Below are positions 12,598 through 22,846 of a stretch of DNA of 64,000 bases, one piece after another. The DNA comes from Capsicum annuum (Eukaryota; Streptophyta; Magnoliopsida; Solanales; Solanaceae), in contig NC_061119.1 of the NCBI RefSeq assembly GCF_002878395.1, positions 12,743,871 through 12,807,870 of the forward strand, written 5' to 3'. The notes below the pieces were generated by a model. The model was not told the origin of the DNA. It worked only from the letters and a program-made list of their open reading frames with translations, and did not search any database. A program made the position numbers and the translations under genes. Position 1 is the stretch's first letter; every line of letters starts with the position of its first letter.

Positions 12598-13626
12598 CTT
12601 CCTTAACATAAAAAATCAGGAGAGAAATAAAAATAAGAGAGTCTTATTGGTGAAAACCCTTATGAGAACCATAAGGCGATGGTAAGTTAAGAGAAATAAG
12701 AATGAGAGTCTTATTGGTGAAAAACCTTACATACACCATAGGGCAATGGTGAGATGAGAGAAAGAAAATAAGAGAGGCTTGTTGGGTAAAATCCTTCACG
12801 GTGTCACTAGCCGAAGGAGGTCTCTTAATGCAATTGGACCAATGAGGTAACTCAATGTGAAAGTTTGGATGGAAAGATCAGACAACTTAATCCAAAACGC
12901 ATGTCATAATCATTAGAGTTAACTGTCACTTTCAAATAAATTTTTCTTTTCTTTGTTTCAGCGGGAACATTCATTGTCTATTCTTTCTTCTTTATATTTT
13001 TATTTTTATTTTTATTTTCTTGAGTCAGTTATTCAAATGAAAAGTCATTTTTCTCGTGTCTTTGAGTCCAATCAATGTCAAATCAAGTGAGAAAAGATTT
13101 CAAAACAGGCTGCCAACTTCTTCAATTGCACAAATGAATACAAAAGGCTAGTACATAAAAGAGACATGATTGAGAGACAAAATAAGGCATACAGAAAATT
13201 TTTTCAACAGACAAGCCTGGGAACTCATGAAAATACCAAGGTTTAAACGGTTTATATGAGGAGCATGGAAAAGCAGAGATATTGTATTTGTTTCAAAGTC
13301 ATTCTTAATAATCTGAGTTCGGGTCAATGACACAGCAAGTCAATGACATATGCTAATGGTTAGAAGCAAGATTAAATGTGAGGGAAAGACCGATTTTCGC
13401 TAAAGCTAAAGTCACAAACCAGCCACCGTGTTTAAACTCATAAGTTTTTGTTGTATGAAATAGGAACACATATTACTTTCAAATAAAGGAATTCAAAGCC
13501 TAAACATCAAAGGCCATAATTTCTCACTTCTACAAATGCAAGAGGCAATGTTGCTACACAGGTTTGGTAATCAAAACCATGGTAAAACTCATAATTCAAT
13601 ATCTTTAGGAAACATATTTTTGTGGA
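12598..13626 (+). other. Ogre-like 3' internal non-coding region
   Basis: Downstream of the LINE the host element resumes. Three imperfect copies of a unit with GTCTTATTGGTGAAAA lie at about 12641, 12718 and 12776 (the last one changed to GGCTTGTTGGGTAAAA). Such 'TTGGTGAAAACCC' blocks are common in Ogre-type 3' regions. No gene is seen. Confidence 0.5.
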
Positions 13627-14295
13627 TAATTCAAGTGGCATTTGTAAGGATACACATTTCCTTATCTGGATAATTTAAGTGGTATTTGTAAGGAGATATA
13701 TTTCCTTATTTGGGTAATTTAAGCGGCATATGTAAGGAGACATATTTTGTTGTTCTGATAAATCAAATGATATTTGTAAGGAAACACATTTCCTTAGGTA
13801 ATTCAAGTGACATTTGTAAGGAGACACTTCTTTGTTTGGATAATTCAAGCGACATTTGTAAGAAGACACACTTCCTTGTTTGGATAATTCAAGCAACATT
13901 TGTCAGGAGACACACTTCCTTATTTGGGTAATTCAAGTGACATTTGTAAGGAGACGTACTTCCTCGTTGGGTAATTCAAGTGACATTTGTAAGGAGATGC
14001 ACTTTCTTGTTTGGACAATTCAAGAGACATTTGTAAAGAGACGCACTTTCTTGTTTAGGTAATTCAAGCGACATTTGTAAGGAGACACACTTCCTTGTTT
14101 GGGAAATTCAAGCAGCATTTGTAAGGAGACGCACTTCCTTGTTTGGGTAATTCAAGCGGCAGTTGTAAGGAGACCCACTTTCTTATTTGGGTAATTCAAG
14201 TAGCATTTGTAAGGAGACGTACTTCCTTATTTTTGTAATTAAAGTGTCATTGGTAAGGAGACACACTTTCTTAATTGGGTAATTCAAATTTTATT
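13627..14295 (+). repeat. 44-bp minisatellite, about 15 copies
   Basis: The unit starts TAATTCAAGYGRCATTTGTA and continues AGGAGACACACTTCCTTGTTTGGG. Successive starts at 13627, 13671, 13715 and 13759 are exactly 44 bp apart; later copies vary by small deletions. It lies in the 3' internal part of the Ogre-like element. Open frames seen across it arise only because 44 is not a multiple of three and the unit has few stops; they are not genes. Confidence 0.9.
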
Positions 14296-14325
14296 TGTTA
14301 GGTGATGGACTTCCTAACTTGAGTC

Positions 14326-14575
14326 TTGACTTCTAAAAGGTGTACTTTCTAGTCGTGCCATTCCCCTTGACTTCTAGAAGATGTACTTTCTAGTCGAGTC
14401 ATTCCCCTTGACTCTTAAAAGATGTACCTTATAGTCGAGTCATTCCCCTTGACTCCTAGAAAATCTACTTTCTAGTCGAGTCATTCCCTTGACTCCTAGA
14501 AGATGTACTTTCTAGTCGAGTCAATCCCTTGAATCCTAGAAAATGTACTTTCTAGTTGAGTAGTTAACCCTTAGG
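14326..14575 (+). repeat. 41-bp minisatellite, about 6 copies
   Basis: The unit reads TTGACTYCTAGAAGATGTAC then TTTCTAGTCGAGTCATTCCCC. Starts at 14367, 14408 and 14449 are 41 bp apart, and the next is at 14489. Degenerate blends of this unit with the preceding 44-bp unit (TAGGAGACGCACTTCCT) continue to about 14980, so the two arrays probably share an origin. Confidence 0.85.
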
Positions 14576-15180
14576 AGACGCACTTCCTTATCAGGGTAGT
14601 TCAAGTTTTTATTGCTAGATGACATACTTCCTAACTTAAGCCTTTACTCTTAGAAGATGCACTTTCTGGTCAAGTCCTTCCATACAAACACTAGGAGATG
14701 CACCTCCTTATCTGAGTAATTAAGGTTTCATTTATTAGGTGATGCACTTCCTAAATTGAACTCCTAGAATCCACATTTTCTAGTCGAGTCATTGTACTTA
14801 ACCCTTAGGAGACGCACTTCCTTATTAGGTGGTACACTTTCTAACTTAAACCTTTATCTCTAGAAGACGCATTTTCTAGTCGGAATTTCTCGCCTTAATT
14901 CTTAGGAGATGCACTTCCTAATCTTGGTCATTTAATCTTACTATCAAGAGATGCATTTCTTGGTCAGAGTCTTGATTCATTATTGTAACATCCAAGTAAT
15001 TATGATTGGATTTGACATTCACAAAAGTTTTTTGATGATAAACTGGGGCAAAAATATAATTCATATTATTGAAAGCATCATTTATGACCCTCGTGAAATA
15101 TGAAACTTTATTTTTGAAAAGTGAGATCTCTCTATCATAACCTTTATTTGGGATAATTTTTTCTCTAGTTTTGATGTGAT

Positions 15181-15500
15181 TTCAGGAGCCTCCTGGAGAA
15201 CAGAGTGATAAAATTTTAAGTCAACATATTGCTGAAATCGAAAGTCAGGAGCACGCTGTAGAACAGGGTGAATAAATTAAAATTCAAGCAATAAGGTGAA
15301 GAAATTGAAAGTCAAGTAAAAAGGTGAAGAAATTGAAAGTCAATAGATTGAAGAAATAACAAGTCCGGAGCCCGCCTGGAGAACAGGGTGAAGAAATTGA
15401 AAGCCAAGCAATAGGGTGATGAAATTACAAGTCGGGAGCCTGCCCGAAAATAAAATGATGAAATGGCAAATCGGGAGCTCGCCCGAAGAATAGAGTAAAC
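15181..15500 (+). repeat. Degenerate repeats of GGAGCCYGCCYGRAGAA type
   Basis: About five copies of a GTCAGGAGCCCGCCTGGAG-like block, separated by GGTGAAGAAATTGAAAGTCAA strings, occupy this stretch. Such blocks precede the 3' LTR in Ogre-type elements. They are irregularly spaced, so I give no fixed period. Confidence 0.6.
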
Positions 15501-15934
15501 AAATCAAAAGTCAACAAGGTGAAGGAAATTGCAAGTCGATGGGATTTTCAAGTTCACAACAAAGAGAAGCAGATCATTTATCACTATTGGAAAACATGTA
15601 AGACATAAGTCAAGAGTCAAGAGAAACTGCATAGATAGGACTTTTGTAATTTCATTTATCCTTTTAACTTGTAATTTTACTTTGATGTAATAACAAAGCC
15701 ACGGACTGGAACTTCGATAGGGCCTCACTCGACTCTCCAACTCGTTATGGTTCCTCTCCTTCAAACCCTTTGAAATACCTGTGACTCGATCCCTTCATAT
15801 TCTAGGTAGGTAGAATCTCCAAAATCATGAATAGGTTGCATTCTTTCCTTCTATTTTCTCTCTTCGAATAATGACCGGGTCAAAACTCGGTCTTGTTGTC
15901 TACTTCTTTGTCTAAAAATACTTTTTTTACATCC

Positions 15935-15945
15935 AAAGAGGGACA
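15935..15945 (+). promoter_or_regulatory. Probable polypurine tract of the Ogre-like element
   Basis: The purine-rich AAAGAGGGACA directly precedes the 3' LTR start at 15946 and would have primed plus-strand synthesis. Confidence 0.55.
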
Positions 15946-18055
15946 TGATATAGATACGTAATTTTGTCCCTCCAAAAATCCAATTTATCGCCTTTTACCC
16001 CCGTTTTACCATACATGTACCCTTACCCATGTGATGATTCCTCCACAAAAGAACAAAAATAACAAAATTCTAACAAATTAACAACCCCACCCAATCAAAT
16101 TTAACTAACTCACACCCCTACCTATCCCCTTACCCCCTTACATACCATCTACCCTACATCACCTTACGTTTTTCTTCTACTAACAGCACTCACATACACT
16201 CACTCTATAATATTGACCATCAATACACACAGAAGAGAATTTATATACGCACACACACAGATAGATTGACATACACAGATGCCATTAACATACACTGATC
16301 TCACCGACACCACCCATATACACATACACCCACCATCGATTTACAACATAAAGATATAAATACAAACACCTACTTCATCATCTTCACAAAATGCTCTCAT
16401 TCACCCACACACACAAAAATCAAGGCTTCATACTCACATACACCTTACCAAAAAAGTACATAACCACCGAAAAGCCCACACGTGAATTCACGCATACACA
16501 CACTTAATTGGAGAGACGCAATAGAAAATTGGAGAGAGGTCAGAGAGGAGAGAAAAATGGCAGACGGGAAATAAAGATCAGAAATAGAGAAAAATAGAGA
16601 GTTTTGAAGGGAGAAGAGTCTAGGGTTGAATGAAAAAGGGAAAATGCATAGTTGTTGAATTTTCTAGCGAGTTTCTCGCAGGAAATCACCAAGAATACAA
16701 GAAAATCAGTCACTGCCGCCCTGTTCCTTATTTTTCTATCAGAAAATCATCAGGAAACACCATTATCACCGCCGCCCCTATTTTCTGATAAAAAATCCAT
16801 CAAGAAACCACCCATCTTCGCCGGAAAACAACAACAACTCCGATTTGACGTTGACCCCAATGGAAACTGCTTGAAACCAGTTTTGATTCCAGCGAGTTTA
16901 CGGTTAGCTCGAAAAATCCAAAACTCGAGGGTTCGTTTTTTAAGGTTTTTTCTTCCGGTTTCAAATCTGTCCGGGTTGTGTCTCGCAATTTGAGTTGGTT
17001 TGTTCATTATTGAGGTTCGACTTGAGATTTCGGACGCGGATTCTATCATATTTAATCAAAATAATACATCGATTTTGAAAGCTCCAAATTGAGGTCCATT
17101 TCTAATCTTTACTCTTTTATTTCCTTATTTATGATACCTGATGTTATGGATTGAACGTTTGTATGGTTTTTGATCCTTGTTAGTGGTGAATAGTTGCTTG
17201 GTGTTGATTCATTGTTGGTTCCATTGATTGTATGGTCTGATGAAATAATATCACGTTTAAGATTTGAAATTGGTAATTTGAGAATAAAAGTGTGGCTGGA
17301 ATTGAAAAATTGACAAAGGTGAATATTGGTTATTTTAATTCATTGATGATTGTTTAATTCAAAATAAGTATTGATTCTAGTAAATGCAATAGTATCATGA
17401 TAGGTTGAAATGGATAGTCAAATGTAGGTCGGGTAGACAAATTTAGGAACTATGATTGTTGAATGCTTGAATGGTTTGAATGATTTTAATTTATCGCATT
17501 AAAAAATATATTCATTTAGTCGGGGAATGTCCCGAGGTCATTTGTATTTATTCACTGGAGAATACCCCGAAGTATCTTGTACGTGAAAGATGATTGTGAT
17601 GAAGGCCCAAGGCATCGGGTAGAGCATAGTTATATTTTATTTTGGACTGTAATAACCAGATTGGACATTATTTTTTTAGACTTATTTTGGTTTGGTTTGG
17701 TTTGTTTGCTTGTTTTGTGTATTTTGTTGGTTATACATTTCATAGTATCTACTAGCCAATATATACTCTACGAAGCAATCGTGGTAGAACCACAAGACCA
17801 AGGGGTGCCTAACATCTTCCCCTCGGTCAACAGAATTTCTTAACCAGAATCTCTATTCGTGGATCAGTTTTAAAGAGTCAAAGCCATTTTGAAAAAGGAT
17901 ATTCTAGGGTGACTTAGTAAACCTGATTTATGTCAAGTGGCGACTCTGAATTTTGAATTTAAACAATCCTTTTCGAAATAAATTTTCATATTTATCACTT
18001 GACAATAAAAATCCTTTCAAACTTAACATCTTTTTGGTTAAAAAGAGGTATGACA
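15946..18055 (+). repeat. Ogre-like 3' LTR
   Basis: It begins TGATATAGATACGTAATTTTG and ends GAGGTATGACA, followed by the target duplication ATACT. It is collinear with 3253-5389 throughout. The frames at 16652-16993 and 16750-17049 lie within LTR sequence and have a decayed counterpart in the 5' LTR, so I do not call them genes. Confidence 0.85.
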
Positions 18056-18060
18056 ATACT

Positions 18061-19982
18061 AAACGATTAGATAACAAAATTTTCTAGAAAGATGTCACAA
18101 TCGAATAAATAGGGCATGGTATATATATATATATATATAAATATGCAAACTACAAGTATTTGTCCAAAACTAGCATAATAGTACACAATTGTCGTAAATA
18201 AGCTCAATCTAAAGGTAGAGCAAGTTTAGCCTATCTGGACGCCAAAGCTAACAACCTCTCCAAGAATCGTCCAAAATCTAAATATTATTCCACTAGAACC
18301 CGAATTGAATAAATATAGCAGTATCTTAAAATTTACTTCGTGATGCAATCAAGCATAAATGAAAATTCATTGATTGCAAACGGTTTTTTTAAAGAATGTT
18401 ACATGGACAGAATGCTTTAAAATTCAAATGTTGAATGGAATTTATACTTATCTAAGTTTGTTTCTATTTCTGAACACTAATGTTTGTAATGATATGAAAT
18501 TATAATGTTAACATGATGACACTTTTTAATTTGATGTCATGCATAGATTCCACGTGCAGGGGGCGTGGCTACACCATCCCTTGCTCTCCATTATATTTAA
18601 ACTAGGATATTGCATAGATTCGTGATTGTACAATAGTTCGTGGTGGTATTGCAACACCACCCAAAGGCAGTAAATTCCATTCAGAGCCTGTTATTAGTAG
18701 TAGAGTGTTATCTACTATAGTTGTACAATTTACTAAATTTTAGTACTTTTAGATAAATTCTGAAACATCAATAACAATTAACTTAAAAATTTGTTTCGAT
18801 TGTAGACAAAATAACAATTAACTTTAAAAAATTATGCATGAATTACACATGCCTTATTTTTAAAAAGTGACAAATAACACTGTTACACATGATATATGGG
18901 CCCAAATTAAGTATTAAAAAAGACTTTCAGATTTTTAAAAGACAAAAATTAAATTTCAACCTTAATAATGTAAAAGTTTAATCAACAAAAAGAAAAAAGA
19001 AAGAAAATTTCCAACCCCCAAACAATTAACTTTCGTTCTTTCTTCTTTTTCCCCATTAATATCCCTCACAATTAACTTTCGCTCTTTCTTCTTTTTCTCA
19101 GTAATGTCATTCCAAACTTCATCTAAATCACTTTTTTTTTCATTTTTATAATAATCTATTTGAATTTAATAATATAAATTAGTAAAATTAATTGTGAAGC
19201 AAAGCATGTAGCTTAGTGGAATGGTTCTTGAAACGTCTGTGAAAAATAACCCGACGTTGATAAGTCAATTCGAAATTAATGGAGAAGAGAACTTGAGTGG
19301 ATTCAAGTTAATTCTATTGAATTTTCTGATGACGTTTTAAATAAAATTAGTGGGTTGAAACTTTAATTTGAAGGATGATGTTAGCTCGGAGATGTCAGAA
19401 AAATAGAAACGCCGGCCAACTTTTTTAACTCCAGTGCCCAAAAATCATATATCTTCTTTCTTATTCAATTAGTAGCTTAATAAATCCTAATCTTTTATAT
19501 AGATTGAAAAGAAATAAAATAACAAAGATTTATAAAAAAAAAATGAAGGAGAAAAAGAAGTGCAAAGAGCTGGTGAAGAAGACAACATGATAAGGTAGGT
19601 GGAGTTTTCTTTTTTTATTAAAAAACTAACAATTAAGATATCTTTTTTGAATTAAAAAATGAATAAATTGTTTTTTTATCATACATTAGTGCCAAGTGTC
19701 AAGGAAAGGAAAAAACAGCAAGTTTTTAATAAAATATATATGTATGTTTGGAGCCCACTTTCATTATCACATCAGCATTTTGTGTTCATTAGGCATGTGT
19801 TTTGAATGATTGGAGCATTCAATAGGTCACATTTGAGTTGAGGGTCTAAGTGAAATTTCAAACTAAGTTTAAGGATTTATCGATAACTTAAGTCTTTATT
19901 TAACTATCACAAATACTAATAAATAGTTATTTTAATATATATGAGTTTTTTTATGAAAAAATATATTTTTTATTGATTAACA
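18061..19982. other. Non-coding AT-rich DNA
   Basis: No gene is recognised. A (TA)n run lies at 18120-18139. A 46-bp tandem duplication with AATTAACTTTCGYTCTTTCT starts at 19024 and 19070. The rest may include old transposon debris, but I cannot assign it. Confidence 0.5.
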
Positions 19983-19991
19983 ATGTGAGTA

Positions 19992-21397
19992 AGGAAAAGG
20001 CTCAAATATGCCATTAAACTATCAAAAATGATTCATTTATACCATTAGTTAAAAGTTTGGCTCACTCATGCCATTGTCATTGCAAAATTGGTTTATCCAT
20101 GCTATTAATTTTTAACGATGGTTTTCAAAAATAGCTTTGCCACGTGGCCTTTTATTAAAGGTCCACGTCATTAATTAAAAAAAGGAAAAAGGCTCAAATA
20201 TGTCATTAAACTATCAGAAATGGTTCATTTGTACCATCAGTTAAAAGTTCAGCTCATTCATGTCCTCGTCGTTATAAAATCAGCTAACCCATTCCATTAT
20301 TTTTTAATGGTGGATTTTCAAAAATAGTTTTATCATGTGGCCTTTTATTAGAGGTCCGCGACATTAATTGAAATAAATCAATATTAATTTCAAAATATCT
20401 TAGATCCGTTAAAAACAACCGATTTATTTAATATAACCCGACCCACACCCATTAAAATATTTTTTTTCCTACAACAACTATTTTTCTAATCAGAAAAATA
20501 GTGATTAATGTATATCCTTTGGCTATTTCTAGTTGATTCTAAATCATTATAAATACTACGCTTAACAGAAACCTAAAAAATTCTATCCTACAGTAACTGA
20601 TTAGTTTTAATTTCAATGACTCCAATATATACTCCGAAGTTGCAAGAAAATAAACCAATGAATGATTAGGGCAAGAAAGAAAAAGAAAGATGTGTACCAA
20701 TAGAACTTCTCCCTTCCGCCATCACGAATTAAGGGAGTATACATTATTGAAAAAATCATTTTCAAATAACGACTTAAAAGAAGTTTGTTATCTCAATTAT
20801 CCTGCCATGCATATAGAATAACTTCTCCGATCACGAATTAGTGGAGCATACATTGTTGAAAAATCATTTTCAAATAACGGCTTAAAAGAAGTCTGCTATT
20901 CCAATTATCCCGCCATGTATATGAGATAATTTTTCCCATCATTATGGTATAAATGTTGGAATAAATAATCCTGATACTAACTAATTTCAAATATTTTAAA
21001 ATTAATATTGATTTCTTTTAATTAATAGTGTGGACGTCTTATAAAAAATCACGTGGCAAAGCTATTTTTAAAAACCCATCATTAAAAAGTAATGGCATGA
21101 GTGAGTTGATTTTATAACGGAGATGACATGAATGAGCCGAACTTTTAACTGATGGCATAAATGAGTCATTTCTGATAGTTCAATGGCATATTTGAGCCTT
21201 TTTGCTTATTTTAATTAATGGCGTGGACCTCTAATAAAAGGCCATGTGACAAAGTTGTTTTTAAAAACCACCGTTAAAAAGTAATGGAATGGATGAGCTG
21301 GTTTTGTAATGGCAATGGCATGAATGAGCTCAACTTTTAACTGATGGCATAAATGAGTCATTTCTGATAGTTCAGTGGCATATTTGAATCTTTTCCC
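19992..21397. mobile_element. Mutator-type MITE with duplicated inverted arms
   Basis: The 1406-bp element is flanked by perfect 9-bp direct repeats, ATGTGAGTA (19983-19991 and 21398-21406), the size made by Mutator-like transposases. Its ends are inverted repeats: the left starts AGGAAAAGGCTCAAATATG, and the right, read in reverse, starts GGGAAAAGATTCAAATATG. Each arm holds two tandem copies of a unit of about 190 bp (left 19992-20183 and 20184-20375; right 21014-21206 and 21207-21397). The middle has a diverged 100-115 bp tandem duplication (20718-20935). No transposase ORF is present, so it would need a transposase supplied in trans. Confidence 0.85.
20718..20935. repeat. Tandem duplication of about 100-115 bp inside the MITE
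   Basis: Both copies contain ATCACGAATTAG/AGG...AGYATACATTRTTGAAAAA and AAATCATTTTCAAATAACG. They run from about 20718 to 20820 and from about 20821 to 20935 and differ at a modest number of bases. Confidence 0.7.
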
Positions 21398-21406
21398 ATG
21401 TGAGTA

Positions 21407-22785
21407 TAATTTTGTTTGTTTCCTTGATTTCTCTTTATTGATTATCTCCTTGATTCGAGGATTGAAGCATAGCGTGTTTCTAGACTAAAATGATCCGAAC
21501 CTCTTTGGGGTTTATTTAGACTCTATGAAAGAAAAATTATGTAGATCTTTTTGAAATATTTAATTATCAGGAAGAATCTGATCACATCTTTATTTCTTTA
21601 TAAACATTTAAAAAATTTATCAGATATATATTCGAGATGATAACGTTTTGTAATTTATGAGATCACATCTGTCTTAGTTTTGAGCTTCCCCTACTAGGTA
21701 GGTCTAGATCTCTCACAAAGTTGAAAAATGCAAGGCGTCGTTGATGATGTTGATCAAATTTTTCAATATTTATTTGGTTGGTCAAAAATTTGAAAAATAT
21801 TTTTTCTCAAAAAATAAGTTTCATGAAAAAAAAATCTTCCATAGTGAAAATGGAATCACACATATAAGTATCATTTCACGTTAATTCTAACCTTCGTTCT
21901 CTAACACACCTCATTTATATCCTCATAGCCCTCATCTTCACCAACTCACACCTCTACCTACCACCTCGCCTCTCATCATATTTGCATATATTTTATACAA
22001 ATACTTTTGGATAATTATTTTTGTTAATGCACCGAACACAAAAAAATAGGTAAATTTGTTTAGTACAATGAAAAATAAAAATATTTTCTTGAAAAATATT
22101 CTCTAAAAAAATAAGTGATAAACTTATTTTCTCGCGCTTGATATGTAAATAATAAATATCATCTTAAAAACATTGATATATAATTTAGCTAGACAAAAAT
22201 TATAGGAGGTGAGGATGGGAATAGGGGTGATGGGGTGGTAGGGATGGGACTAGAGGTGAATATGAGGTGTGTCAGAGGCTAAAGAGGAGACAATTAATGT
22301 GGAATGCGATTTGTTGAACTTATTTTCGCTATTTTCACCAGAGAAGTCACTTTCCTCATTTTGTAAGGAACTTATTTTCCTAAAAAAAATATTTTCTATA
22401 AATTTTCACTAACTGAACATAAAAAATATTTTCCCTTCGTACTGAACACAATCTATATCCAAATACTTTTAGAATACATTAATATGCTTATACACCGAAT
22501 GCACAACAAAATAAATATAAAACTCACTTATTTTTCTAGAAATATTTTCGGTCGTACCTTACTCACCCCTAGTCTTAGTCTTATATTTTATGCAAGAAGT
22601 AATTAAGGACATTTAATAACTTGATTTAATTTTCACTAGCTCACAAGTCACTACCACAAACCTAGCTAATTATCTGATATTCTATTCCAGGAGTAAGCAC
22701 ATTAAATAACTTGATTTAATTTCCACTTCTAAACATCCTACCTAACTAATTATAGTAACCACACGTAACACTAGTTCATTCCCTC
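21407..22785. other. Non-coding region upstream of the FAR pseudogene, with foldback-like repeats
   Basis: The stretch 21780-22500 is rich in AAAATATTTTC-type strings and in blocks such as GTGAGGATGGGAATAGGGGTG with the complementary sense (ACCTCGCC...CTCATC) 200-300 bp to the left. This suggests decayed inverted or foldback repeats. A related segment lies in intron 1 of the FAR pseudogene (about 23197-23440). I cannot define ends or target duplications. Confidence 0.4.
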
Positions 22786-22793
22786 TATAAATA
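22786..22793 (+). promoter_or_regulatory. TATA box of the FAR pseudogene
   Basis: TATAAATA lies 61 bp before the chosen ATG at 22847. Transcription would be expected to start near 22815-22825. That places the alternative ATG at 22820 at or before the cap site, so the ATG at 22847 is the better start. Confidence 0.5.
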
Positions 22794-22846
22794 ATGTACG
22801 TTCAGTGATAAGATTTCCCATGCATAGCTATTTAATTAGTTTCCAA

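Larger units (their letters stand above)
3253..18055 (+). mobile_element. Ogre/Tat-type LTR retrotransposon, complete ends, pol missing
   Basis: Homologous LTRs of 2137 bp (3253-5389) and 2110 bp (15946-18055) bracket the element. The outer flanks are the identical pentamers ATACT at 3248-3252 and ATACT at 18056-18060, which fix both ends. The primer site TGGCGACTCTACTGGAGA follows the 5' LTR, the arginine-tRNA type used by Ogre/Tat elements. Decayed gag of the Tat/Ogre kind lies at 7.1-8.6 kb. I find no protease, reverse transcriptase, RNase H or integrase anywhere between the LTRs, so this copy is non-autonomous. An RTE LINE is nested at about 9860-12597, and minisatellites fill the 3' internal part. 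Without the LINE it would be about 12 kb. Confidence 0.85.

Noticed and set aside
13675..14062. Three Cys-rich repeated ORFs on both strands
   Set aside because: They are read-throughs of the 44-bp minisatellite; the frame shifts from unit to unit.
16652..17049. 113- and 99-residue ORFs in the Ogre-like 3' LTR
   Set aside because: They overlap on opposite strands inside an LTR, and the 5' LTR copy is not open.
22805..22846. Upstream in-frame extension of the FAR ORF, starting at GTG or ATG 22820
   Set aside because: GTG is not a plausible start here, and ATG 22820 lies about where transcription should begin after the TATA box at 22786.
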